64,000 bases of DNA from Endomychus coccineus (Eukaryota; Arthropoda; Insecta; Coleoptera; Endomychidae), in contig OY294067.1 in NCBI GenBank assembly GCA_958510875.1, positions 31,670,912 through 31,734,911 on the forward strand. The letters run 5' to 3'. A program made the position numbers and the translations under genes. The number at the start of each line of letters is the position of its first letter. Within the stretch, counting starts at the first letter, position 1. The notes under the pieces were generated by a model. The model was given only the letters and a program-made list of their open reading frames with translations, ran no database searches and was not told the origin of the DNA. Positions 55,170 through 64,000 of this stretch are shown piece after piece.

Positions 55170-55930
55170 CAAGTATGTTCTGATAACCTGAATATAGGAG
55201 CTTGAGCTTCTAAGCCTGTGTTATCTCCATGAACTTGGCCAGAATTTTTTTAAAAATTCAATCAATCTAACATATCAAGTCTCAATGTCACAAGTAATAA
55301 ACACAATCCCTAATATGATGATGTCAGGTACATCTGCTCTTATGAAGTCCTCAATATTCATGTTCTGTATCACCACCAGCTGCACCCTCTCATGGGATGA
55401 TCATGGGAGGTACATTGCCGAAACAATTTCACATGTCAAGAGCTACTTCAAACTCCAGCAGGTTCTCATGATCTACAAAATATATATGCTACCAGTACTG
55501 GAGTATCGCTTACAATCTCCTAAAATGCGCTGAAACTCTTAGATTCCATTAAGAAGAGATCTATCCGTCTGTTTTGGGATGTCACACTTCATTGACCTTT
55601 CTAGGAAATCGTAGAAAGGTGGGTGATCTCTCCCTTTTCTATAGATATATCCATGTTCGGTGCTCATCGAAAATCTCGTCTGACTATTATTCCACCACGG
55701 GTGGTTCCAGTCCAGGCAGGCAGACTAGACTAGCTGGGTCTTTTCGTTCTTAGGTTCGAGACTGCCGAACTTCTTCCTACCAGACTTAATTTTTCTATCG
55801 AAAGGCGATGTAAGTCTACCATGATGACTATAGCCGCCAAACTTTTGAGAAGAATTCCAGTGCCTACGTCCTCCCGCAACACTCCACCGCGGACGCACAT
55901 GATGCTCTACGAACATCATCATTTTTCTTC
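55170..55930 (+). pseudogene. LINE reverse-transcriptase relic, CR1/Jockey-like
   Basis: Broken frames read TLSWDDHGRYIAETISHVKS, QQVLMIYKIYMLPVLEYR, LDSIKKRSIRLFWDVTLH and later FSIDISMFGAHRKSR. This is the usual thumb and C-terminal order of such ORF2 proteins (joint-reconstruction blocks L-W-D-H, Y-K...P-V-L-E-Y, RA/SIRL). It differs from the ATT-tailed family. Many stops and shifts; ancient. It begins about 190 bp after the aminotransferase stop. Confidence 0.65.
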
Positions 55931-55934
55931 TCGT

Positions 55935-56215
55935 ATAGTCAAAATATAAAATGACTTCCCTCACTTTTGTTTGAAAAATAGCTTTCGGACATTCCTGCGG
56001 GTCGAATGTAAATGATTGTAGGAATAGAAAATATATTGGATGATTTAGAAACCGCTAATGAAAGACGTTAATCTATGTTACTTTGAAGTTTGATCTAAAT
56101 GGTTACATAATGTATTTCACAACTCTATGTTTCATACTAACACCAGCTGTCAGATTGACATTGTAATATAACCTTGTTTTATACTGACATTTTCTGTCAC
56201 ATGCACCACAGAATC
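55935..56215. repeat. Second copy of the 30230-31010 dispersed repeat
   Basis: ATGACTTCCCTCACTTTTGT, TTTCGGACATTCCTGCGGGT, GATTGTAGGAATAGAAAATA and TATTTCACAACTCTATG...CAGCTGTCAGATTGACATTG follow the order of the Raf-intron copy. The tandem array present there is missing here. Confidence 0.6.
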
Positions 56216-56219
56216 AAGT

Positions 56220-57332
56220 AGTCTAGACTTCTTGCACAGAATCAAAACAAAATAGATCGTGACGTCAATTGATTCTTAAAATGAGAATGTTGTACACTTC
56301 TTGCTAATGTTGTGATATGATATATAACCAGGAAAACCCGGTTGTTCTTATGGTTAAATAAAATACCATAATTCCGTTTGAAAAAATGAAGATGAATGTC
56401 AGAAATACCACTCGAAACGGGACTACCGCAAATAACAGTTTCTATTTTCACCACTTCTAAGCAATCTGCAAAATTTCAGAAAGGCGCAATCGTCTATACG
56501 CACAGACGTCATGGAAAAAATGGTCTCAATCGATTCAGAAATGCTCTAAACATATATGCGCGAAAATCCGTAATTTTTTTTGGGTCGATTACAATTCTTC
56601 CCCTACACTATATACCACGTATTGGAAAGTAAAAAAGCACTGAACCTTACAACACAATTTTATTCACTGGTTGTAACCTTGATCGTTGATTATAATGAAA
56701 ACTTTCAACCATTAGCATACTTGATGCAAGTTTATACTATTCGGACAAATAACGGACAATATTCGTATATCTTATTTTACAGCCAGGAATACATTGTCAA
56801 CAAGTGAAAATAAAATATTGATTATTGTCGATATTTCTGAGCCACTTTTAAAGGAATGCTACTTATTCATAAAACTCATTATCATTGTTAATTGCCCTTA
56901 AATGTATAGAATAGTGTGACAATTGTATCATGTATAGATAGGTATGTAATATTCTGAAGAGGGTAATCTCTTACTTACACTACTAATTACAATATTTAAA
57001 CGGGCACATTTGATTTCTAATTTACCTAACTCTAATGATGGTATTTGATAGGTGAAGGTCCTCAGTACTTTAACAGTATTTTCAGTGGATAAGGGTTAAT
57101 GTTTCTTATTTATAGTGATATAGAAATACAAAAAATTTTTTTTATCTATGTTCGAATGCCTTTTTCGTCATTTAAAAATTATGCCTTGTTTGTGTCAATA
57201 TGTTTTATACTTTTCAATATCTTATTTATTACAGGGTAAAATCAAAATCATGTATTTAAAAATAAGCAAATCAATATTGATATCATTATTGCAGACTTTC
57301 CTAACCAATGATCGTTAATGAATCTACGTAGG
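56220..57332. other. Intergenic; one Penelope-type terminal-repeat remnant (57054-57120)
   Basis: TCCTCAGTACTTTAACAGTA and GTGGATAAGGG...TTATTTATAGTG at 57060-57116 match one arm of the repeat at 48185. A 78-codon frame at 56396-56632 has no recognisable domain. Nothing else supported. Confidence 0.4.
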
Positions 57333-57720
57333 TCAGTGGCGTAGTTAGGTTTTTGAAATGGGGACATTCGACTCAGTATTTTACTGGTATATAACAATTA
57401 ACTCTTGGGGTGATTGCTCTCCTTGATCCCCTCATCTACGGCATTGATGTAGGTTAAAATGGTGTAAGTTTGTGAAAGCAAATCAAATTTAGACCCATCA
57501 AACACAAAAACTTTTTTGAGAGCCCCTGTAGGTTGGGGCCCTAAGCAATTGCTATGTTAGCGATATTTTTCGTTATTTTAATTACCATGTTCGGGAAAGC
57601 TGTCACTATGGAACATTTGCTGCTTGGTGTTGAATATGATTCACATCACTCAAACTAAAATTTCAAATTTCTATCATTCGAAACCCATGAAGATCAGTGG
57701 CGTAAATAACACCCCTACAG
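57333..57720. repeat. hAT-like CAGTGGCGTA repeats
   Basis: CAGTGGCGTAGTTAGG at about 57334 and CAGTGGCGTAAATAAC at about 57695 lie in the same orientation. CAGTGGCGTAGC-type ends are characteristic of hAT elements. The matching inverted ends are not seen, so these are probably two solo ends or truncated MITEs. Confidence 0.35.
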
Positions 57721-58639
57721 GGGTGTAAATTTGCAATAGTTGTAAGGGTGTTATATATGAAATTTTCGACTCAATATATTGCGCATGCCCTATCTAGGCC
57801 TGGCTTGGTCATGTGACATGAGCATCATATGGTCAAGGTGTTGGCCTGGATAATTAAGTAAGTTATGGTTGGAATTATGGAATTATGAACGTAGACGAAG
57901 CTTCGTCGGTGACGTGAAACTCATCCGTGCGCAACGAACACAACTCAAATTCCGCCGCAAATAAATGTACCCAAACACCTCATGGATACCTAAATATGTA
58001 GGTACTGCTGTTTTTTCTATTCCTTCAGTTGCCGAAATACGTATTAAGATTCCTAAAGTCTTGGTGTTTGGATACATCAATTGATTATTTTTGTTGGCCA
58101 CAGTTTCCGTAACCTTATTGAGAAACTGTTTAGTTTGAGTTCTCACTTTGTGCGAGTATTGATAAACGTAAATGATACAAGGGTTTTTGATTTTGTTGAC
58201 GATGTTCCTATATTTAACGATGATTGAAATTGATTGATGATTATCACGAGTTTTATATACTTGATGTTTGATTATACACTGAAATCTCCTCTTAGCCAGC
58301 GTTTAGCGTCTCTGCTGTCATTTCCGTAAGTTTTTCCAAATCTGAAATTCAAATGGGATCGAAATCAGAAATTTTTATCTTTGGTCGTGTAACATCGTTA
58401 AATGCAACGATGAAATGTATCATTCAAATATTACATGCATACTATTATAAGTATTATTTAGTAAGTAATGGTTTCGAAGATTTGAGGCATTACATTTTGG
58501 ACATTCAAACAGTGGGCTTGAATGTAGTTGTTATTCACTTGATAGCGATTCAATAAAACAAAGTTACGTTGCTTCCTAATTCAATATTACGTCGCGCATT
58601 TGGCTTTAAGTATCAACAAATGTGTACCGTGTATACCGT
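57721..58639. other. Intergenic, no gene recognised
   Basis: A minus-strand frame at 57883-58146 (contains TKQFLNKVTETVANKNNQL) and a plus frame at 58353-58556 have no known domain. It could hold the distal exons of the ciliary gene that starts to the right, but I could not identify them. Confidence 0.25.
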
Positions 58640-58990
58640 GATGTTCGAGCTTGCATACTACCATTTTAAAAGGGACCCAGTCAAATGCTTTTGAGAAGTC
58701 CAGATAAATAATGAAATACAAGGGAACGACTTATCAAGGTATAAAATCCACGATTGCAAGCACTCAAGCATGTTTTGTTTTTGTCTATCTCCCTTTTATG
58801 AAGCCGTGTTGGTGTTGAAGCAGGTTAGGATTTTCTTGAAGAAAATTTGGTCTACGATTATTCGCTCCAAGGGTTTGCAGTATATGTAAAAGAGACTAAC
58901 TAAGAAAGTTCGTTATCAGGACGAAGTTTTGTCGCCTTTTCTGTAAATTGGTGTGACATGGGCTATTAACCATTGACCAGGCAATTACGC
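58640..58990 (-). pseudogene. LINE reverse-transcriptase finger/palm relic
   Basis: On the minus strand, broken frames read WLIAHVTPIYRKGDK, KPLERIIVDQIFF, a KGDRQKQNMLECLQ block and YLDFSKAFDWVPF (the latter near 58695-58660). This is the classic palm aspartate motif YLDFSKAFDxVPH of non-LTR retrotransposons. Heavily decayed. Confidence 0.65.
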
Positions 58991-59439
58991 TTTAATCATT
59001 AAGTGGTTTTCATTATATTAATCTAGAAGATGAGTTATATGGTCCTGGAGAACATGTCAGCGATAAGTTTAGCGAAACCGTAGGAGTACGTATAATTGGT
59101 ACTATTGGAAATAGTTTTTCAAGGATCCTTCCTTGCTATCTTATGCTAAAAAAACGTTTCGCCTTCTATAAGGTCCGGCGATAAGGCATTCCAGAAAGCT
59201 CTGTGTTGTATGATAATATAACCATCAATATCTTTGGAAACATCGAACGATGTGATCTTTTATTATGGTTAATTGATATCCAAGGCTTTAGATCATTGAT
59301 GTTCAGTTTTATTGTATTATACGTGGCATACTTCTCTGCTGATGTTAAGGTAGAAAGAAAGAAATTTCACATGTCTTCTATGTCGATCATTCTGATGGTT
59401 GAATCCCATTAACATTACTTAGGAACTTGTTGAGCTTAG

Positions 59440-60480
59440 TTTAGTCTAGTTTTGTTATTGGGATGATGCTATTGTATTATCTGAAGAGTGGTGCAGATGA
59501 CAGCGTGGTGAGATTCTTATAAGGTGTTTATCATTGGTATCATCATCGTTTGAGGGGAGGGAGCTAGCCCCAAAATGCACTTAGGCCACTTTGTTGGCCC
59601 CATTGTGCGCCCCGTGGTCAGAATCCTATTCTATTCTAGCAGGTTTGTGTCCCGCCAGAAACCAAGTATATTGCCAGTGCTGGCTTCTGGAAGCAGTTTT
59701 GACTCTCCAAAGTGTCGATGTTTCTTCCGCCTCTTTGCATTTCCTACATATTGGGTCACCTGCGATGCCCATAGTGTGAAGGTGTTTGTTAAGACGACAA
59801 TGACCGGTTAGGATTCCAGGATTCCAGTCATCTCTCTGATGTCCCTTCTGTTCAGAGAAAGGATTTTCTTTGAGAACCTAGGCACCGGCTCTTTGATAAA
59901 GAGCTTGACCTGCCTCATGCGTGGTGATTCTCGCCACAGTTCAGACCACTCTTTGTTCAATTGGCCCAGAAGGGCGAGACCCCCCACACAATTCGATAAA
60001 CCGACCATTGGATCCGGCCCGGCAAGTGCGCTAGACTACCCTCGCCTGGCCAGGGAGTCGGCCATTTCGTTTCCTTATGCTACACTGTGTCCAGGCTAGT
60101 TCAGCCAGTGTATCTCTGCATTCTTTGACAAGCCTTGGTGTGACTCTGGGTGATTGAGAGCTTCTAGAGCCGACCGGCTGTCTATCATTGGTAAGTAACC
60201 AGTCTAATAGAGAAGTTGTCTCTGGCTTGGGAGCCGGCTATTTCGTTTCCTTCAACTCCACTGTGTCCAGGGACCCAGATGAGTTGAACCTTATTTCTCC
60301 TGGCTAGTTCAGTCAGTGTATCTCTGCATTCTTTGACAAGCCTTGATGTGACTCTGGGTGATTTGAGAGCACTCAGAGCCGACCGGCTGTATCATTGGTA
60401 AGTAGCGAGTCTAATAGAGAAGGTTGGTTCTGCAACAAGTTGAGTGAGGTTGGTGGCAGTGAGCCAATCGTATAGTAATG
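59440..60480 (-). pseudogene. I/R1-type LINE RNase H and C-terminal relic
   Basis: The minus strand gives the RNase H end motif VQLIWVPGH-like with NEIAD (near 60290-60220), then GLSNCVGG...LNKEWSELWRESPRM, SLNRRDIREMTGIL, TGHCRLNKHLHTMGIAGDPI and CRKCKEAEET. These are the usual RNase H tail and CCHC-like end of I-clade LINEs. A block of about 200 bp (TATCTCTGCATTCTTTGACA...CCGACCGGCTGT) occurs twice in tandem, near 60107 and 60315, so the RNase H region was duplicated. Probably related to the RT piece at 58640. Inactive. Confidence 0.75.
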
Positions 60481-60877
60481 GGCGTAGACATTGTCAGTAG
60501 TTATTCACTGCTATGTTCAATGGAATGAATTCAAGGTCTTAAGAATGTTGTAGATTCATTGAAATAATCATTTCATGGACCTCGAGGAAAGATTTATCGA
60601 ATACCTTGGAAACGAAATGGTGGATGTTTTTTTTATTTTGCTGAATGTGTCCTTCGAGTTGCCATCAAATTCGATTTGGTCTTCAATTTCGAAAGAGTCC
60701 AAATTTTCCAGAAGAATAATTTAATTATTTTACGACCAACCGATGGTTACTCAATTCTTTGCACAACATTTATAATTTATTTTTGCAATACTTGCATGCT
60801 TGGCAACTAACAAAAATCAAATTGCTTCAGACTTTCTCAGTAAGCGAAGTTTATTTTTTATTGTTTCAAAAGCTTAC

Positions 60878-63800
60878 CTGAAAATGGCCCCCGGTATATG
60901 TCCACCATAATTAGGCAATTGACCTACATGTCTGTGGTAAATTTCTGAAGGTTGAATGAGAAGTGGTGGGTCCGGTCTGGATACACTAACAGGAGCCCAT
61001 TCTGTACTGAGTCGCTTGCGATAATTTGATGTGAAATCACATAAGGCACTGTTGGTCATCGCCTCGTTCGTTTTTCCAAAACTTGCATATCCGAAAGGCA
61101 CATGTCCGGTAAAACCTTAAAATTACAAAAGTAAAATCACGTTATTCAGAATCAGCTTCTTGATCCTACGGTATTTTTGCAGTTGCATAAAGGAGTTGTA
61201 CATTCGATCGAACGACATCTTGAAATAATTTGTGGGAGGAATAATAAACTCTCAGAATGAATTTATCGTGATTTAAAAATTGACGTTTGGAATATGATTT
61301 AGTAAAGATCCATGGATATCTTAGGTTTATGTGATGATATGTTGGTCAGTAACAAGGTAACGGAAATCAGATAATTTCTGGGCAGTCTACCCGATTGACA
61401 ATGATCACGGATTCTATATTATGTTCATTGTAAAAACCACAAATGTTAATCGAGAAGAATGTAAAATGCACTGAAAAATCATTGGCTGTACTCTTATGGC
61501 TAAATCTACCTCAGTATCTATAACAATAAATTCAATCGGATTATATTTCACTGGATTGGCTTCTATTTTTACTTTCCCCACTATACGTAGTAGCTATAAG
61601 GGAAGAATTGTAATCGGTGCAAAACATTTTTTCCGAATTTTCGCCGTCTTATCCCTTTTGGGCATTTCTGAATCGATCTAGACTATTTTTGAGATGCTGT
61701 CTGTGTGCGTGCGTACGTGTGTAAAAACTGTGAAGACGATTGCGCCGTTACTATTGGTCTTATTTGGTTTTAATCAATTAAATATTATGAATGAGTCATT
61801 TCAATGAATTGTGAGTCGTGTTCAAAATGTTATGTAGGTCAAACTAGGAGGAACATTTTAACTCGTTATAAGGAACATTTTGCTCATATACAGAAAAATA
61901 ATGCTGAAGAAACAGCGGTAGCAGAACATATTTTGAATACAGGTCACACCATTTCCCAAAAAAGTTTATTACTTTTGAAACACAGTACAGACAAATATCT
62001 AGGTAATTTAGATGGGATGGAAATGTATAAACGAAAAAGCAATGTATTAAATTCCGATTTATCGCCACCCATAGTTTACATTATTACCCCCAAATAGTAT
62101 TTAAATAGGCATATTTTCATTTGTAATGAATTTAGTTTACCCTGATGATGGCTACTTGGTAGCTGATGAGGGTGATTATTTCTTATCAATAGTGTTATAA
62201 CATATCCACAGTGTGAACTCTTTATAGTTCATTAGCGATTATATTAGTAAGAATGATTTTCGCGCATGTTTTCAAGATACAACTTTTATATCTACAAGTT
62301 TTCCGAAAAACACACTCCTACGTGGTTAGAATGGCGGAAACCTTGGCGGCGTCTACAGCTCAAAATACCAACTTCACGGTATCAAGTCAAAATTATTTAA
62401 AGATGGTGGCTATAGGTCAGGTGACTGGGTCCCGTCCTTTTGGTTTATAGTTGTCTAACCCTTTACCACTGTGCAAGAAGAATCGCCGCCGCTAATATTT
62501 TTAAGGTGACGGGGTTTACTCCGGCAATTTTACTGTGCTATAGTGGTGGTTGGTTTAAGACTCGAATCCAATCATGATCTGATTTTCGAAACTATTTTGT
62601 TTGAGGGTGTAAGTATTCATGCTATTTTTTATGAAAATACTGCGGATTCGACCGTTGCAGCAGGACGGTTTGAACATTTTATTTCATGCCTGTATAAATT
62701 TGTTCTTTTGGTATTGGAGGTATGAATCCTGAAACAATTATGCTATATTATATAATGAATGCCATTGAAAATTCTTTAATTTCCTCGCAAGTTTCAGGAC
62801 TATTATGTTAATCAGATATATGTATCGATCATTAATTTATAGTTGTTTTTTACGAATTTCTGTTGGAAAGCATGTCGAATTTTCTTCTAATTACTGTGTA
62901 GTTGGTTAGAACAATATTAATTATTAAATAATGTACATGAGATAGAAATGGATCTGTCTATTTTATTAAACTTAATAGAATAGAGTGGTAAATCAATATT
63001 TTAGAGAAAATCATATATAGTTACAATATGCGAAAAGAAAGTTTAAAAACATTCTTTACCTTTCGCAAATTTCTTATCAGGATCTAAATTATCCATGAAA
63101 TAAGGACTTTGTGAGCTTCTTGGTGGAGATAGCGGTGCTTCGTCTACAGGTAAATTTCGTAAAATATTTGCACATTCTGGTCGCACTTCCAGAAGTGGAA
63201 GTTGAAATTGACTTTGGGCTAGCTGAAAACAAACAAATGAGCCTTACTATAGTTTCAACACCGAAGTGCCATTATCAAACAGATACACTATTATGAAGTA
63301 AACAATAAACAAGTCAAGCATAAATAGAAACTAAAGTACAATAGTGTGATTACAATTAAAAGTAAGGAGTCATCAGAAATGCCAAAAAAGGTACATCTCG
63401 GGAAAATACAGTGTAAATTGAGAAATAATTTTTGCATGCGGATAATTGTTATTTAATTTTTTAACTGGCTCTCATCAATGTTCAATTTCATATATGCTAA
63501 AGATCAAACATTTACTTTCGAATATCTAAGAAAAGTTATTACAACATGCTTGGTCCATAATATTTTAAAACCTCTTGTAAAATTCCAATTTTGTAATAAT
63601 ATAGCATTCGAAAATGTATTGAAAAAGTTTGGTTTGAGCTCCCGCCAACAAATACAAGTGGCATTAATGAAATATATCACAATTGATTCAAAAATTGATG
63701 AATATTTTGCTGAAATTCTGAATCTTGTAAATTTTGAAAATAACACGGGGTTGTGAATCTATCATTACCAAATCTAAATTTTGCTCTGGTCTAAACTTTC

Positions 63801-64000
63801 GGAGATGATAATATACAGTAAATAACTTACTTCTTTATCTTCTAAATTTTTGGGATCCCAAATGCCGTCTTGCAGGGCTCCTATACGCATCAAATTATGT
63901 AGCGCTGTCCTATCAGCGCTCTGTAATTTTTCGAAATCCGCAAGTGCTTCTGTGGCTTGTACTGTGAGCCTTTGGCCAAACATTCCATGCTCTCGCGGAA
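60878..64000 (-). CDS. FAM166/CIMIP2-like ciliary microtubule inner protein, partial
   Basis: Three exons are visible: 64000(edge)-63831, 63222-63060 and 61115-60878. All have GT-AG junctions and agreeing phases, so one gene is strongly indicated; both ends are outside or unfound. The diagnostic blocks are FTGHVPFGYASFGKT and LPNYGGHIPGAIFR, the repeated GY/F-x-GH(V/I)P...FG-x-(T/S) motif of the DUF2475 family. In FAM166/CIMIP2 proteins this motif binds inside ciliary and sperm doublet microtubules. The upstream exons are less conserved (QATEALADFEKLQSADRTAL; LPVDEAPLSPPRSSQSPYF). The last visible exon ends mid-codon at donor AG|GTAAGC, so at least one more exon must follow to the left. The introns hold a Penelope-like endonuclease relic and a dispersed repeat. 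Testis or sensory-neuron expression is expected from the family. Confidence 0.7.
61804..62097 (+). pseudogene. Penelope-like GIY-YIG endonuclease with downstream terminal repeat
   Basis: The frame gives CESCSKCYVGQTRRNILTRY, KEHFAHIQKN, then AEHILNTGHT and LGNLDGMEMYKRKS. This is the C-x2-C...YVGQT...H...H...E pattern of Penelope-type GIY-YIG nucleases. The RT part is missing upstream. At 62140-62215 follow GATGATGGCTACTTGGTAGC and AGTGTTATAACATATCCACA, matching the terminal repeat seen at 48185-48385. A 5'-truncated copy of that family. Confidence 0.8.
62220..63059. other. Intron sequence of the CIMIP2-like gene, nothing further recognised
   Basis: Frames at 62253-62450 and 62543-62725 show no domain. 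The block 62340-62560 is less AT-rich than its surroundings and could be a decayed element. No terminal repeats found. Confidence 0.3.
63240..63480 (+). repeat. Second copy of the 8770-9070 dispersed repeat
   Basis: TTACTATAGTTTCAACACCG, ATTATCAAACAGATACACTA, ATGAAGTAAACAATAAACAA and ATTGTTATTTAATT follow in the same order as at 8838-9062. It lies in an intron of the CIMIP2-like gene. Confidence 0.6.
63478..63756 (+). CDS. Unrecognised 92-codon ORF after a dispersed repeat
   Basis: The frame contains TFTFEYLRKVITTCLVHN and ENVLKKFGLSSRQQIQVALM. It starts at the end of the dispersed repeat, opposite in direction to the host gene, and has no recognisable domain. It may be the coding remnant of the element to which the repeat belongs. 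No comparable frame follows the copy at 8770. Confidence 0.25.
   Translation: MFNFIYAKDQTFTFEYLRKVITTCLVHNILKPLVKFQFCNNIAFENVLKKFGLSSRQQIQVALMKYITIDSKIDEYFAEILNLVNFENNTGL

Overview
This window is a piece of an insect nuclear genome. It is AT-rich, its genes are split by GT-AG introns, and it is densely packed with transposable elements. The conserved genes (Raf kinase, RpL15, CMTR2, NOL11, kynurenine aminotransferase) read as arthropod orthologues. I cannot fix the order; a beetle-like genome is plausible from the mix of elements, but that is a guess. No tRNA, rRNA or CRISPR array was seen.

Genes, left to right: a C2H2 zinc-finger protein with eight fingers (4371-6322, -); an XRCC2-like DNA-repair protein whose Walker A motif has eroded (7641-8405, +); ribosomal protein L15 in four coding exons (12527-16293, -); the cap-2 RNA methyltransferase CMTR2/adrift in five exons (19951-24967, -); Raf kinase in two coding exons (27449-34014, +); nucleolar protein 11 in one exon (43455-45233, -); kynurenine/glutamine aminotransferase in eight exons (47373-54985, +); and part of a FAM166/CIMIP2-like ciliary microtubule inner protein (60878 to beyond the right edge, -). 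They are unrelated housekeeping or signalling genes and form no operon-like unit.

The rest is mostly mobile DNA. There are truncated LINEs ending in ATT repeats (877, 2696, 48600), other LINE relics (55170, 58640-60480) and Penelope-like retroelements (11110, 28574-30020, 61804) with their inverted terminal repeats. A P-element-type MITE family carries a THAP zinc finger and makes 8-bp target duplications (16733, 21865, 45607, 54071, with a fragment at 31087). One hAT element has a perfect 8-bp duplication (34960-36615). A Helentron-like element carries an endonuclease relic (49265-50372), and there is a mariner relic (40995-41885). A long-TIR foldback fills CMTR2 intron 4 (21125-23722). A second TIR family has two copies that share an unrecognised reading frame (31166-32036 and 51973-52856). 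Much of this lies inside introns: Raf intron 1 and aminotransferase intron 2 are nested transposon deposits.

The most unusual locus is 34729-37325. A THAP-domain gene and an exon resembling SWIM/YqaJ-type proteins point toward each other. Each is preceded by the same 15-bp CRE-containing motif, and a hAT element has broken the THAP exon. This may be the remnant of a two-gene mobile unit.
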